64,000 nucleotides of DNA. Source: Streptomyces violaceusniger Tu 4113 (lineage in GTDB: Bacteria > Actinomycetota > Actinomycetes > Streptomycetales > Streptomycetaceae). Of this stretch, positions 16,587-26,570 are shown one piece after another. Positions within the stretch are counted from its first letter, which is position 1. The number at the start of each line of letters is the position of its first letter. Under the pieces are notes generated by a model that searched no databases, had not been told where the DNA came from, and saw only the letters and a program-made list of their open reading frames with translations. Position numbers and translations under genes: made by a program. Location: the NCBI RefSeq assembly GCF_000147815.2, contig NC_015957.1, positions 10,230,001 to 10,294,000 on the forward strand, given 5' to 3'.

Positions 16587-17612
16587 ATGAAGCGCAGGAT
16601 CCTCGGTGGGACGGGCATCTCGGTGAGCGAGTACGCCCTGGGCGCGATGATGTTCGGCGCCCTGGGCAACCCCGACCACGACGACTCGGTACGGATCATC
16701 CACCGCGCCCTCGACGCGGGCATCAACTTCGTCGACACCGCCGACGTCTACTCCGAGGGCGAGTCCGAGGAGATCGTCGGCAAGGCCCTCAAGGGCCGCC
16801 GCCACGACATCGTCCTGGCCACCAAGGCCCATTTCCCGATGGGCGAGGACCCCAACGAAGGCGGCAACTCACGACGCTGGATCACCCAGGAGATCGAGAA
16901 CAGCCTGCGCCGCCTGGGCACGGACTACATCGACCTCTACCAGATCCACCGGCCGGACCCCACGACGGACATCGACGAGACGCTGTCGGTCCTGTCCGAC
17001 CTGGTCCGGGCGGGCAAGGTGCGCGCCGTCGGATCCTCCACCTTCCCGGCCGAGCAGATCGTGGAGGCCCAGTGGGTCTCCGACCGGCGCGGGCACGTAC
17101 GGTTCCGCAGCGAGCAGCCGCCGTACTCGATCCTGGCGCGGGGCGTGGAGGCGGCGGTGCTGCCGACCGCGCAGAAGTACGGGATGGGCGTGCTGAGCTG
17201 GGGCCCGCTCTCCGCGGGCTGGCTCACGGGCCGCTACACCAAGGCGTCCGACGTCGATCTGTCGGGCGGCCGGGCGGCCGTGGAGAAGCGCAAGTTCGAC
17301 CCAACGCTGCCCGGCAACGCGCGCAAGCTGGAGGCGGTCGGCGTACTGTCCGAGCTGGCGTCCGACGCCGGGCTCTCGCTGCCGCATCTGGCCATCGCCT
17401 TCGTACGGGCCCATCCGGCCATCACCTCGGTGATCATCGGCCCGCGCACCATGGAGCAGCTCGAGGATCTGCTCGCCGGGTCCGAGACGGAGCTGAGCGA
17501 GGACGTCCTGGACCGGATCGACGAGATCGTCCCGCCGGGCACGGACCTCAACAAGAGCGACAGCTACTACCTGCCGCCGGCGCTCGCGGACAAGAGCCTG
17601 CGCCGCCGCTGA
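16587..17612 (+). CDS. Aldo/keto reductase
   Basis: A 341-residue NADPH-dependent oxidoreductase with a TIM-barrel AKR fold. The catalytic tetrad is visible: D50 and Y55 in FVDTADVYSEGESEE, K80 in LATKAHF, and H121 in YQIHRPDP; the C-terminal cofactor segment is SVIIGPRTMEQLEDLL. It reduces aldehydes or ketones; specificity unknown. The ATG at 16587 follows AGGAAGG. The divergent MmyB-type regulator at 16400 is the probable repressor. Only 16 bp separate its stop from the convergent NUDIX gene. Confidence 0.95.
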   Translation: MKRRILGGTGISVSEYALGAMMFGALGNPDHDDSVRIIHRALDAGINFVDTADVYSEGESEEIVGKALKGRRHDIVLATKAHFPMGEDPNEGGNSRRWITQEIENSLRRLGTDYIDLYQIHRPDPTTDIDETLSVLSDLVRAGKVRAVGSSTFPAEQIVEAQWVSDRRGHVRFRSEQPPYSILARGVEAAVLPTAQKYGMGVLSWGPLSAGWLTGRYTKASDVDLSGGRAAVEKRKFDPTLPGNARKLEAVGVLSELASDAGLSLPHLAIAFVRAHPAITSVIIGPRTMEQLEDLLAGSETELSEDVLDRIDEIVPPGTDLNKSDSYYLPPALADKSLRRR

Positions 17613-17628
17613 CCCGGTCGAGGGCGGT

Positions 17629-18078
17629 TCACGACGGCCGCAGGGCGTGCAGCAGCGCGTCGATGAGCGTGCGGTCGTGGTCGTAGGAGAGGCGGCGGCG
17701 GGCCGCGTCCGGGGGCAGCCAGAGCAGGCGGTCGACCTCGCGGTTGGGCACGAAAATATCGTCGTCGACGGCCTCCGCCGCCCAGTAGCGGACCTCCTTG
17801 GGGCGGCCCTTGGCCAGGTAGTGGAGGGTGGGCAGCACCGCCCCCGGGGCGCAGCCCATACCGGTCTCCTCGACGACCTCGCGCACCGCGCCGTGCAGCG
17901 CGTCCTCGCCGGGCTTCAGCTTGCCCTTGGGGTGGGACCAGTCGTCGTAGCGGGGGCGGTGGACGAGGGCGATCTCCAGCCCGCCGCCGTGCGGGGACCG
18001 TCGCCACAGCACACAGCCCGCCGCCAGGACCGTCCCGGTGTCCGCTCCCCCGTCATCACGGGAATCCGACCGGTTCAT
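17629..18078 (-). CDS. NUDIX hydrolase
   Basis: A 149-residue phosphohydrolase with an intact 23-residue Nudix box from G52 to M74 (GKLKPGEDALHG followed by AVREVVEETGM), including the REVxEE metal-binding core. Preceding DDWSHPKG is typical of the MutT1/diadenosine-polyphosphate branch. It is the third gene of a leftward cluster with ppk and a CHAD protein, which points to hydrolysis of (di)nucleoside polyphosphates or sanitation linked to polyphosphate metabolism. It lacks the C-terminal histidine-phosphatase domain of mycobacterial MutT1. Confidence 0.93.
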   Translation of the reverse strand: MNRSDSRDDGGADTGTVLAAGCVLWRRSPHGGGLEIALVHRPRYDDWSHPKGKLKPGEDALHGAVREVVEETGMGCAPGAVLPTLHYLAKGRPKEVRYWAAEAVDDDIFVPNREVDRLLWLPPDAARRRLSYDHDRTLIDALLHALRPS

Positions 18079-18168
18079 CCGCCGTCTCCCTCCCCGGTCT
18101 CCAATGTCCGCCGCATTCTTCGTGCGTCTGCGCCGTCTCTTGTTGCCGCTCGCCCCGGGCGTCCGCCG

Positions 18169-19977
18169 TCAGGAGGTTCTGGTGGCCACCCGCCGCCAGA
18201 TCCTGCCGAACGCGAAGCGGGCCGCCTCGACCTCATGCCGCTGATCGGCATGGAGCACGCCCAAGGCGTACGCCGTCGCCGGGGCGATCCGGGGCGTACG
18301 GGCGGCTGCCGCCGCGGCGGCGGCAGCCTCGGCCGCGTCGCGGTGGCGCTCCAGCGCCTGTCCGGCGGCCAGCAGCCGTACGGACAGCGGCGGCTCGGCC
18401 TCCACGGGGCCGGACCCACCTGGCCCGGACCCACCTGGCCCGGACCCACCTGGCCCGCCTGCCCCGTCCGGCTGCTGCCACACCTGGTCGAGCACCTCCT
18501 GGGCGTACCGCCGCAGCCGCAGCAGATGGCGCACCTGGTGCCAGGGGGCGTCCTGGCGCTCGCTGGCGGGCGGGGCGTCCGCCGCCGAGGTCGCGGCCAG
18601 GCCGTGGACCAGCGCCTCCGCGTTGTACGGACGTCCGGCGCGGATCAGCGGCAGCGCCTCCACCGCCTCGGCCAGCCGCCGGTTCGCCAGCTCGGCGAGC
18701 GGCGGCAGCACCTGCCCGGCGGGGCGGGCGGCGTTGGCCTCGTCGAGCGGGGCGTCGGAGGCGAGCAGGGCGACGGTGTCGGCGACCGCGTGGAAGCGGG
18801 AGGAGCCGAGCGCCTCCAGGGCCGCGGTGTGGGCCCGGGTCCGGGCCAGGGTGAGCTGGCGCTCCAGCAGCGCTCCGGCGCGGGCCGCGCCCACGGTCAG
18901 CGCCCCGCCGCGGGCCTCCTCCTCGGCACCGGCGCGCTGATGGGCCGCGCCCGGCTGGCCGGGCCGGTCGGCCTTCTCGCCCTTGGCGCCCCGGCCGTTC
19001 TTGTCACCGCGCTCACCGCGCTCACCGCGCTCACCGCGCCGCCGTCCGGCCGCCCGGCCCTCGTCCCTGGACGTCCCGGCCGCGCCCTCGGCGCCACCGC
19101 CCGCATCGGCCTGACCGGGCCGGGCACCCTGCCCCCCGACAGGGTCCACGGCCCCGCTTCCCTGTGCACCGGCGGCCAGGGAGACACTGCGGCGTGTGGC
19201 ACGGGTGGAACGAGGCGGGACGGAGGCGGCGGCGCCGCCAGGGCCTGCGGTACCAGCAGCGCCCGCGGGGCCGCCCGCGCCGTCGACCGCGATCGTGACC
19301 CCGCCGCGCGCGGTGTGCGCCGCGCTCGTGGCATGCGCGGCGTTCGTGGCGCCCTCGGCGGGCCACTCACCGGGGCTCGCGACCTCGGCGGCCGTCCCCT
19401 CGTCCTGCGACGACCGGTCCGAGGGGCCGCCCGCGCCCGAGAGCCGGTGCAGGGCGCCGCGCAGCCGGTCCAGCCGCTCGGCGTAGGCGTGCTCCCGCGC
19501 CAGGGTGCCCGACAGCCAGGCCAGCTCGGTCCGGAGCTGATCGGACCAGGCCGTGTCGGTGAGCGGGCGGTAGACGTAGAGTGCGCCGCTGATCCGCCGC
19601 GCGGCGCGGCGCAGCAGCCGGGCGGCCTCGGCCGCCTCATGGACATCGGAGCCGCTCTCGCGGTGCAGCCGCAGGCTCCGGAGGAAGTCCCCGGCCTGGG
19701 CGTGCAGATACGCCGACAGCACCTCACCGGCCGTCGCCGACTCCCACGAAGGTGCCGCCGCGGCCTCCGCCGCCCGGTCCGTCACCGCACCGCGCTCCGG
19801 CACAACCCGATCGGCCGCGCCCCGGCCCGACACACCCCGGCCCGTCATCGCACCGCCATCCGTCGCCGCATCCCGGTCCGTCGTCGCACCGCGATCCGTC
19901 ATGCCGTCCGCCGCCCCTGGGCAGGGCTGGGCGGCGCCCGTCATCCCGGCCGGTGACAGGTCATGTCGTTGAACCAC
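18169..19977 (-). CDS. CHAD domain polyphosphate-associated protein
   Basis: A helical protein whose CHAD (conserved histidine alpha-helical domain) binds polyphosphate. The first CHAD half is recognisable near residues 70-145 ([40 protein letters not shown]) and the second half near the C-terminus ([18 protein letters not shown] and [16 protein letters not shown]). Between them are long low-complexity insertions: [13 protein letters not shown] and [14 protein letters not shown] repeats. The GTG at 19977 is preferred because GGAGGC precedes it and it overlaps the end of ppk by 17 bp; the ATG at 19944 is the alternative. CHAD genes beside ppk are usual in actinobacteria. Confidence 0.85.
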   Translation of the reverse strand: MVQRHDLSPAGMTGAAQPCPGAADGMTDRGATTDRDAATDGGAMTGRGVSGRGAADRVVPERGAVTDRAAEAAAAPSWESATAGEVLSAYLHAQAGDFLRSLRLHRESGSDVHEAAEAARLLRRAARRISGALYVYRPLTDTAWSDQLRTELAWLSGTLAREHAYAERLDRLRGALHRLSGAGGPSDRSSQDEGTAAEVASPGEWPAEGATNAAHATSAAHTARGGVTIAVDGAGGPAGAAGTAGPGGAAASVPPRSTRATRRSVSLAAGAQGSGAVDPVGGQGARPGQADAGGGAEGAAGTSRDEGRAAGRRRGERGERGERGDKNGRGAKGEKADRPGQPGAAHQRAGAEEEARGGALTVGAARAGALLERQLTLARTRAHTAALEALGSSRFHAVADTVALLASDAPLDEANAARPAGQVLPPLAELANRRLAEAVEALPLIRAGRPYNAEALVHGLAATSAADAPPASERQDAPWHQVRHLLRLRRYAQEVLDQVWQQPDGAGGPGGSGPGGSGPGGSGPVEAEPPLSVRLLAAGQALERHRDAAEAAAAAAAAARTPRIAPATAYALGVLHADQRHEVEAARFAFGRIWRRVATRTS

Positions 19978-22312
19978 GCCGTCGCCTCCGGGCGTCGATG
20001 AGCATCTCCTGAACGTTCCGCAGCGGCTGGCCTTCGGCGTCCGTCGCATGCCGTGTCCACTCGCCGTCCGGGCCCAGATGCCAGGAGGAGGTGGAGTCGG
20101 ACATCCCGGTCTCCAGCAGGCGGTTGAGGGCGGCGCGGTGGCCGGGGTCGGTGACCCGCACCAGCGCCTCGATCCGGCGGTCGAGATTGCGGTGCATCAT
20201 GTCGGCGCTGCCGATCCACACCTCCGGCTCGCCGCCGTTACCGAACGCGAATACGCGCGAATGCTCCAGGAAGCGTCCGAGGATCGAGCGGACCCGGATG
20301 TTCTCCGAGAGCCCGGGGACGCCCGGCCGCAGCGCGCAGATGCCGCGCACCCACACATCGACCGGCACTCCGGCCTGCGAGGCCCGGTAGAGGGCGTCGA
20401 TGATGGCCTCGTCGACCATCGAGTTGACCTTGATCTTGACGTAGGACGGGCGCCCCGCCCGATGGTGGGTGATCTCCTTGTTGATCCGGGTGATCAGCCC
20501 GTCGCGCAGCGACTTGGGGGCGACCAGCAGCCGCCGGTAGTTCTCCCGCCGGGAGTAGCCGCTCAGCCGGTTGAAGAGGTCGGAGAGGTCGGCGCCGACC
20601 TGGGAGTTCGCCGTCAGCAGCCCCAGGTCCTCGTACAGCCGGGCGGTCTTGGGGTGGTAGTTGCCGGTGCCCACATGCGAGTAGCGGGTCAGGGTGTCGC
20701 CCTCCTGGCGGACCACCAGCGACAGCTTGCAGTGGGTCTTCAGGCCGAGGAGGCCGTAGACGACATGACAGCCGGCCTCTTCCAGCTTGCGCGCCCACTT
20801 GATGTTGGCGTGCTCGTCGAAACGGGCCTTGATCTCGACGAGCACCAGCACCTGCTTGCCGGACTCGGCGGCGTCTATCAGCGCGTCGACGATCGGCGAT
20901 TTGCCGGAGGTGCGGTAGAGCGTCTGCTTGATCGCCAGCACGTCCGGATCGGCGGCCGCCTGCTCCAGGAACGCCTGCACGGAGGTGGAGAAGGAGTCGT
21001 ACGGGTGGTGGAGGAGGACGTCCCGCTCGCGCAGCGCCGCGAAGATGTCGGGCGGGGACGCGGACTCCACCTCGGCGAGGTCCCGGTGGGTGCCCGCCAC
21101 GAACTTGGGGTACTTCAGCTCCGGCCGGTCCAGCGCGGCTATCCCGAACAGCCCGGTGAGGTCGAGCGGCCCCGGCAGCGGATAGACCTCGGCGTCCGAG
21201 ATCTTCAGCTCGCGCACCAGCAGGTCCAGCACATACGGGTCGATGGACTCCTCGACCTCCAGCCGCACCGGGGGCCCGAAGCGGCGGCGCAACAGCTCCT
21301 TCTCCAGGGCCTGCAGGAGGTTCTCGGCGTCGTCCTCCTCGACCTCGAGGTCCTCGTTGCGGGTCACCCGGAACATGTGGTGCGCGAGCACCTCCATCCC
21401 CGGGAAGAGCGACTCCAGATGCGCCGCGATCACGTCCTCCAGCGGCACATACCGCTGCGGCGACGCCTCCAGGAACCGGGCGAGCGACGGCGGGACCTTC
21501 ACACGTGCGAAGTGATCATGCCCGCTCACGGGGTTGCGCACCACGACCGCGAGATTGAGCGAGAGCCCGGAGATATAGGGGAAGGGGTGTGCCGGGTCCA
21601 CCGCGAGCGGGGTCAGCACGGGGAAGATCTGCTGCCGGAAGAGGGTGAAGAGGCGGGACTGCTCCTTCTCGGTGAGATCCGGCCAGCGGACCAGATGGAT
21701 GCCCTCCTCCGCGAGCGCCGGGGCGACGTCCTGCTGATAGCAGGCGGCGTGCCGGGCCATGAGCTCACGGGACCGGTTCCAGATCAGATCCAGCACCTCG
21801 CGCGGCTGCAGCCCGGAGGCCGAGCGGGTGGCGACCCCCGTCGCGATGCGCCGCTTGAGGCCGGCGACCCGCACCATGAAGAACTCGTCCAGATTGCTGG
21901 CGAAGATCGCCAGGAAGTTGGCCCGCTCCAGCAGCGGGGTGGACGGGTCCTCGGCCAGCTCCAGCACCCGCTCGTTGAACGCCAGCCAGCTACGCTCCCG
22001 GTCCAGGAACCGCCGCTGCGGCAGCTCCCCGCCCGCCACGTCGGGCCCGGCCTCCTCCTCGTACGAGTCCAGGTCCGCGTCGAGGTCGGGATCGAGCGAC
22101 CGCACCGGTGGCCCGGCGACAGCATGCGGCCGGTGGGCCGCGATGGACCCGACCGAGGGCTGGGACTGGGGCTGGGGGGAAACCGATGCCTGACCGCTGC
22201 TTTCGCTCATGAATTCATTGTTCCGCGCCGGAGACGAAGACGGCGTGGCGGAGGCGGGTGCGGAAACGGCACGGAGCCTCCGGTTCGACGAATTCGGCAC
22301 AGCGGGCTGCAT
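19961..22312 (-). CDS. ppk: Polyphosphate kinase 1
   Basis: Reversibly transfers the ATP gamma-phosphate to polyphosphate. The 783-residue length suits Streptomyces PPK1. Landmarks in order: N-domain [17 protein letters not shown] with [12 protein letters not shown]; catalytic domains with [42 protein letters not shown] and the phosphohistidine region [17 protein letters not shown]; the PLD-like C-terminal half ends in [13 protein letters not shown]. The start is uncertain: ATG 22312 gives a low-complexity N-terminus and ATG 22210 (MSESSGQ) is possible; neither has a strong Shine-Dalgarno. A degenerate TTAC/TTCAACC stretch at 22333-22350 is too weak to call a PHO box. Confidence 0.96.
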   Translation of the reverse strand: MQPAVPNSSNRRLRAVSAPASATPSSSPARNNEFMSESSGQASVSPQPQSQPSVGSIAAHRPHAVAGPPVRSLDPDLDADLDSYEEEAGPDVAGGELPQRRFLDRERSWLAFNERVLELAEDPSTPLLERANFLAIFASNLDEFFMVRVAGLKRRIATGVATRSASGLQPREVLDLIWNRSRELMARHAACYQQDVAPALAEEGIHLVRWPDLTEKEQSRLFTLFRQQIFPVLTPLAVDPAHPFPYISGLSLNLAVVVRNPVSGHDHFARVKVPPSLARFLEASPQRYVPLEDVIAAHLESLFPGMEVLAHHMFRVTRNEDLEVEEDDAENLLQALEKELLRRRFGPPVRLEVEESIDPYVLDLLVRELKISDAEVYPLPGPLDLTGLFGIAALDRPELKYPKFVAGTHRDLAEVESASPPDIFAALRERDVLLHHPYDSFSTSVQAFLEQAAADPDVLAIKQTLYRTSGKSPIVDALIDAAESGKQVLVLVEIKARFDEHANIKWARKLEEAGCHVVYGLLGLKTHCKLSLVVRQEGDTLTRYSHVGTGNYHPKTARLYEDLGLLTANSQVGADLSDLFNRLSGYSRRENYRRLLVAPKSLRDGLITRINKEITHHRAGRPSYVKIKVNSMVDEAIIDALYRASQAGVPVDVWVRGICALRPGVPGLSENIRVRSILGRFLEHSRVFAFGNGGEPEVWIGSADMMHRNLDRRIEALVRVTDPGHRAALNRLLETGMSDSTSSWHLGPDGEWTRHATDAEGQPLRNVQEMLIDARRRRRGSTT

Positions 22313-22443
22313 TCAGTGATGCTCGCAACCAAGGTTGAATCGCCGGTAACGGACACATGGCGCGTAGGAAATCGGGACCCATCCCCCAGGGGTCCGGCCC
22401 CCAGGGGTTCCGCCCTCCTAAGCCCCCCGGGGGCGGGGCCGGC

Positions 22444-23376
22444 TCAGGTCTCGGTCCGGTACATCAGGTCCGTCTCATGGGTGACGAAGCCGAGCCGTTC
22501 GTAGACCGCGACCGCGGCGAAGTTGTCGGCGTCCACGTAGAGCATCGCGGTCGGCAGCCCCTGGGCGGCAAGATGCCGCAGCCCGACCGACGTGAGCGCC
22601 TTACCGAGGCCGCCACCCTGCGCGTCCGGCCGCACCCCGACGACGTACACCTCCCCCAGCCGCTCCTCGGCATGCACCTTGGTCCAGTGGAAGCCGACGA
22701 TCTGCCCCTCGCGCTCGGCCAGGAAGAACCCCGCCGGATCGAACCACGGCTCGCCCTTACGGTCGTCCAGGTCACGCTGGGCGAGCGAGCCCTGCTCGGG
22801 GTGGTGGGCGAAGGCCGCCGCGTTCGCCGCCAGCCAGGCGGCGTCGTCCTCACCCGGCCGGAAGGTCCTTACGGTCACGCCCTCCGGCCACGTGGGCTCC
22901 GCGAAGCCCGGCTCCGTGAGCGACCCCAGGGGCCGGCGCATCTGGCGCAGCTCCCGGAACAGCGTCAGCCCCAGCACCTGGGCCAGATGGCGCGCCGAGG
23001 CATGCCCCCCGTGCGCCCACACCCGCAGCCGCTTCCCCGACTCCCTCAGCAGGGTCACTCCCAGCGCCCGGCCATGCCCCTGCCCGCGGTGCGCCGGGTG
23101 CACGACCAGCTCGGCGGCCGGGGCCTCCACCGGGTCGGTGTCCTCGAGCTGCGCGTATCCCACCAGCTCCCCGCTCGGCTCCCGCAGCACCAGATGCCGC
23201 ACCCCCTCCCGCCGCCCCCGCAACTGCAGCCGCCCCTGCTCGGACACGGCCTGCTGACCATCGGCGCGCGCGGACTCCGCGACCAGCCGCAGCACATCCT
23301 GCGCCTCGGTGGGCGCCAGCTCCTCCAGCACATCGAGCCGCCGGGCACCGGATGTCTCGTTCACCACGTCATTCAT
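22444..23376 (-). CDS. mshD: Mycothiol synthase (tandem GNAT acetyltransferase)
   Basis: Acetylates Cys-GlcN-Ins in the last step of mycothiol synthesis. The 310-residue protein has two GNAT modules. The N-terminal one is at about 1-135 (LVVHPAHRGQGHGRALGVTL), the C-terminal at about 145-310 (EVYVVGVRPDAQGGGLGKAL with an intact acetyl-CoA loop, DADNFAAVAVYERLGF). The ATG at 23376 is the family start. Upstream is a perfect 12-bp-arm palindrome (23399-23425) that could act on its promoter or terminate the nuclease-like gene behind it. ppk follows downstream after a G-rich gap containing GCCCCCCGGGGGC. Confidence 0.96.
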   Translation of the reverse strand: MNDVVNETSGARRLDVLEELAPTEAQDVLRLVAESARADGQQAVSEQGRLQLRGRREGVRHLVLREPSGELVGYAQLEDTDPVEAPAAELVVHPAHRGQGHGRALGVTLLRESGKRLRVWAHGGHASARHLAQVLGLTLFRELRQMRRPLGSLTEPGFAEPTWPEGVTVRTFRPGEDDAAWLAANAAAFAHHPEQGSLAQRDLDDRKGEPWFDPAGFFLAEREGQIVGFHWTKVHAEERLGEVYVVGVRPDAQGGGLGKALTSVGLRHLAAQGLPTAMLYVDADNFAAVAVYERLGFVTHETDLMYRTET

Positions 23377-23398
23377 GGGGCCGAGCCTACGGCGGCCC

Positions 23399-23425
23399 AA
23401 TTGGCCAGCAAGCTGCTGGCCAATT
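23399..23425. promoter_or_regulatory. 27-bp perfect palindrome between DUF1016 gene and mshD
   Basis: AATTGGCCAGCA-AGC-TGCTGGCCAATT, 12-bp arms and a 3-bp centre, directly followed by TGTT. It lies 14 bp past the nuclease-like gene's stop and 23 bp upstream of mshD. It may be a terminator, an operator, or a dispersed palindromic element: a near-copy lies inside the nuclease-like gene at 24157-24183. Confidence 0.8.
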
Positions 23426-23438
23426 TGTTACCGGCGGG

Positions 23439-24536
23439 TCACCCGGCTGCCCCATCCCCGTCGAGGATGTCGTCGGCGATACGTGAGAGATCCTCGGCGC
23501 TGGGCATCAGCTCCCGCACATGGGGCGGCAGCGCTGCGTAGGTGCTCACGGCGAGCGGTGCGTTGTTGCTCCGCAGGGCGTATTCGATCGTCCCCTTGTC
23601 GCGGCTCTTGGCGATGAGGATCCCGAGCGTCGGATCATCGCGCTCCTTGTCCCGCAACAGGTCGTCGACGACGGTGACGTAGAAGCCGAGCTGGCCTAGG
23701 TGCGCGGGGCGGGCCTTGTCGGTCTTCAACTCGATGACGACGTAGCGGTGCAGCTTGCAGTGATAGAAGAGCAGGTCGATCCGGAACTCCTCGTCCCCGA
23801 CCTTGATCGGGTACTGGCGTCCGACGAAGGCGAAGCCGACCCCGAGCTCGGTCAGGAACCGGACGAGCTGCTGTACCAGCGCGTCCTCGAGGTCGCGCTC
23901 TGCCACCTTGCCCGACAGCCGGGTGAAGTCGACTCGGTACGGGTCCCTGACGGCCTCATTGACCGCGTCGGAATCCTCCGGGACCGTGGCGTCGAAGTTG
24001 TTGAGCGCGGCGCCCTGGGTGAGGTGCAACTGAGCGTCGATCCAGTGGTCGAGCATGACGCGGGACCACCCCTGCTGCACGGCCCGCTGAGCGTAGAAGT
24101 CCAGCTCGGGGCGAGTCTTGCAGCGGCCCATCAGCAGGGTGATGTGACCCCAGGGCAATTGGGCAACAGCTTGTTGCCCAATTTGTTCGGGCCATGTTCG
24201 AGCCATCTGCTGCATGTACTTGAGATTCCGCGCGCCGAAGCCTCGCTGGTTCGGAAAGGCCGTACGCAATTCGGTCGAGACCCGGTCGATGACCTTGGAG
24301 CCCCACCTCTCCCTCTCAGCCCGCTCAAGGATCGTCCGGCCGACTTCCCAGTACATCTTGATCATCTCGGTGTTGACCTTGAGCTGAGCGCGCACGCTCG
24401 CCTTCGTGACGATCGCCTTGAGGTCATCGACCAGTTCGAAGAAGCCCGGCGGGAGCTCGGATCCCTGTGCGGGGATGGGCGTCTGCTTCGTGAGTTCGTT
24501 CTGCATGATCCGCACGCTCACATATCGAACCGCCAC
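23439..24536 (-). CDS. DUF1016 / YhcG-type PDDEXK nuclease-like protein
   Basis: A 365-residue protein. The N-terminal DUF1016 segment is at about 25-190 (VNTEMIKMYWEVGRTILERA, FGARNLKYMQQMARTWPEQI, LPWGHITLLM). The C-terminal PD-(D/E)XK domain is at about 230-345, with EFRIDLLFYHCKLHRYVVIELKTDK giving the D...ExK core. Relatives occur near restriction and defence loci, and some have been implicated in Holliday-junction cleavage or anti-plasmid activity; role unproven. The GTG at 24536 has GAGGGG 5 nt upstream; ATG 24506 is possible. It contains an internal copy of the palindrome found downstream. Accessory in character between mshD and the 5'-nucleotidase. Confidence 0.9.
   Translation of the reverse strand: MAVRYVSVRIMQNELTKQTPIPAQGSELPPGFFELVDDLKAIVTKASVRAQLKVNTEMIKMYWEVGRTILERAERERWGSKVIDRVSTELRTAFPNQRGFGARNLKYMQQMARTWPEQIGQQAVAQLPWGHITLLMGRCKTRPELDFYAQRAVQQGWSRVMLDHWIDAQLHLTQGAALNNFDATVPEDSDAVNEAVRDPYRVDFTRLSGKVAERDLEDALVQQLVRFLTELGVGFAFVGRQYPIKVGDEEFRIDLLFYHCKLHRYVVIELKTDKARPAHLGQLGFYVTVVDDLLRDKERDDPTLGILIAKSRDKGTIEYALRSNNAPLAVSTYAALPPHVRELMPSAEDLSRIADDILDGDGAAG
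24157..24183. repeat. Near-copy of the 27-bp palindrome inside DUF1016 gene
   Basis: AATTGGGCAACA-GCT-TGTTGCCCAATT: same length, centre size and AATTGG ends as 23399-23425, also followed by TGTT. It encodes the EQIGQQAVAQL stretch of the DUF1016 protein without breaking the frame. Confidence 0.8.
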
Positions 24537-24694
24537 CCAAACCCCTCATGCGGACCTTTCCGCCGAACGGGGCGAAGTCGTCCCACACCGTTGACCATCG
24601 GCCACCAGCTCTTAACCTCCCGCCCCTGCCCCGCTACGCGCGTTGACCGTAAGCTGCGCCCCACCATCCACCACGGGGCACACAAGGGGACGAC

Positions 24695-26515
24695 ATGCCA
24701 GCGAGACCTCAACGGCGCGGGGCGGCACGCCGGTTGGCCACGGGAGTCGCGGTGCTGGCCGCCGCGGCCGGGGTACTGACCGCCGTGGGCCCGGCGGGCG
24801 CGGGCACCGCCGCCGCCTCGGACAAGCACCGGCCCGGGCGCACCGTCGACGTACAGCTGCTGTCCTTCAACGACCTGCACGGAAACCTGGAGCCCCCGCA
24901 GGGCTCCTCGGGCACCGTCACCGAGACCCAGCCGGACGGCACCACCAAGACCATCCCGGCGGGAGGCACCGAATACCTCGCCACCTCCCTCCGTAACGCC
25001 CGTAAGGGCCACGACTACTCCGTCACCGCCGCCGGCGGCGACATGATCGGCGCCAGCCCGCTGCTGTCCGGTCTCTTCCACGACGAGCCGACCGTCGAGG
25101 CGCTCAACAAGCTGGACCTCGACGTCACCGCGGTCGGCAACCATGAATTCGACGAGGGCCGCGCCGAGCTGAACCGGATCCAGAACGGCGGCTGCCACCC
25201 CAAGGAGGGCTGCTACGAGAAGGGCAAGACCTTCCCGGGCGCCGACTTCCCCTACCTCGCCGCGAACGTCACCGACGAGAAGACCGACAAGCCCATCCTC
25301 AAGCCGTACACCGTGTGGAAGCACAAGGGCGTGAAGATCGGCTTCATCGGAGTCACCCTCGAGGGCACCCCGGACATCGTCACCGCCGAGGGCGTCAAGG
25401 GCCTGAAGTTCCACGACGAGGTCGAGACGGTCAACAAGTACGCCAAGGAGCTGCAGCGCAAGGGCGTGAAGTCGATCGTCGCGCTCATCCACGAGGGCGG
25501 GCTGCCCGCCTCCTCCTCGTACAACGACGACTGCGACAACGGCGGTGCGGGCAAGGGCATCTCCGGCCCCATCGTCGACATCGCCAAGAACATCTCGCCC
25601 ACGGTCGACGCCCTGGTCACCGGCCACACCCACCAGGCGTACACCTGCACCGTCCCGGACCCGTCCGGCACTCCGCGCACCGTGACCTCCGCGGCCTCCT
25701 TCGGCCGCCTCTACACGGACACCACGCTCACCTACGACCGCCGCACCGGCGACATCGTGCGGACGAGCGTGAAGGGCGCCAACGCGGCGAACCACGTCGT
25801 GGACCGCGAGCAGCCCAAGGCCCCCGACATGACGTCGCTCATCGGGCGCTGGAACAAGCTGGCCGCCCCGATCGCCAACAAGCCCGTCGGCTACATCTCC
25901 GCCGACGTCAACGGTCGCGGCTCCACCGCGTACGAGACGCCCCTGGGCGACGTCATCGCCGACGGCCAGCTCGAAGCGCTCGCCCCGGCCGACAAGGGCG
26001 GCGCCCAACTCGCCTTCATGAACCCCGGCGGCATCCGCTCCGACCTCGCCCACAAGGCGTCGGGCAGTGAGGGCGACGGGGTGGTGACCTACGGCGAGGC
26101 GTTCACCGTCCAGCCGTTCACCAACATGATGAACGTGCTCGACCTGACCGGCTCCCAGCTCATCACCGCGCTCCAGCAGCAGGTCAGCGGCTCCAACGAG
26201 GCGTCCCCGAAGATCCTCCAGGTCTCCAAGAGCCTCACCTACACCCTGGATCCGACCAAGTCGGGCAAGGACCGGATCGTCACGGACACGGTGAAGCTGA
26301 ACGGTGAGCCGATCGACCCCGCCAAGACCTACCGCGTCGCGATGAACGAGTTCCTCGCGGGCGGCGGCGACGGCTTCCCCGCCTTCAAGGACGGCAAGAA
26401 CAAGCTCGTCGGCGCCTCCGACCTGGACGCGTTCACGGCCTACCTGGGCGCGCACTCGTCGCAGTCCTCGCCCCTGGACCCGCCGAAGGCGGACCGCATC
26501 ACGATCGTGAAGTAG
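24695..26515 (+). CDS. Secreted bifunctional metallophosphatase / 5'-nucleotidase
   Basis: A 606-residue exported phosphoesterase acting on extracellular nucleotides or related phosphate esters. The N-terminus has an Arg-rich start, hydrophobic core and Ala-rich cleavage region (about 1-42). The calcineurin-like metal site is intact: FNDLHGN (D60, H62), GGDMIGAS, GNHEFDEG, and GHTHQAY. The C-terminal 5'-nucleotidase substrate domain (about 390-590) contains FMNPGGIRSDL, GEAFTVQPF and GGGDGFPAF. No cell-wall sorting signal is visible, so it is probably released. A strong hairpin follows the stop, between it and the convergent glycosyltransferase gene. Confidence 0.95.
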   Translation: MPARPQRRGAARRLATGVAVLAAAAGVLTAVGPAGAGTAAASDKHRPGRTVDVQLLSFNDLHGNLEPPQGSSGTVTETQPDGTTKTIPAGGTEYLATSLRNARKGHDYSVTAAGGDMIGASPLLSGLFHDEPTVEALNKLDLDVTAVGNHEFDEGRAELNRIQNGGCHPKEGCYEKGKTFPGADFPYLAANVTDEKTDKPILKPYTVWKHKGVKIGFIGVTLEGTPDIVTAEGVKGLKFHDEVETVNKYAKELQRKGVKSIVALIHEGGLPASSSYNDDCDNGGAGKGISGPIVDIAKNISPTVDALVTGHTHQAYTCTVPDPSGTPRTVTSAASFGRLYTDTTLTYDRRTGDIVRTSVKGANAANHVVDREQPKAPDMTSLIGRWNKLAAPIANKPVGYISADVNGRGSTAYETPLGDVIADGQLEALAPADKGGAQLAFMNPGGIRSDLAHKASGSEGDGVVTYGEAFTVQPFTNMMNVLDLTGSQLITALQQQVSGSNEASPKILQVSKSLTYTLDPTKSGKDRIVTDTVKLNGEPIDPAKTYRVAMNEFLAGGGDGFPAFKDGKNKLVGASDLDAFTAYLGAHSSQSSPLDPPKADRITIVK

Positions 26516-26530
26516 TCGCCCGACGCCTGC

Positions 26531-26565
26531 CGATGGCCCGGCCGCTTGTGGCAGCCGGGCCATCG
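26531..26565. terminator. Bidirectional hairpin between 5'-nucleotidase and glycosyltransferase
   Basis: Twelve-bp perfect arms CGATGGCCCGGC (26531-26542) and GCCGGGCCATCG (26554-26565) with an 11-nt loop, 15 bp past the rightward stop and 5 bp before the leftward stop. Confidence 0.88.
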
Positions 26566-26570
26566 TCGTG

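Noticed and set aside
22333..22350. PHO box upstream of ppk
   Set aside because: TTAC/TTCAACC units are degenerate and not at the expected 11-bp spacing.
20048..22504. 818-codon frame antisense to ppk
   Set aside because: No motifs and full overlap with a well-conserved kinase gene.
24518..26563. 681-codon frame antisense to the 5'-nucleotidase
   Set aside because: GC-skew artefact; real gene has signal peptide and complete metal-site motifs.
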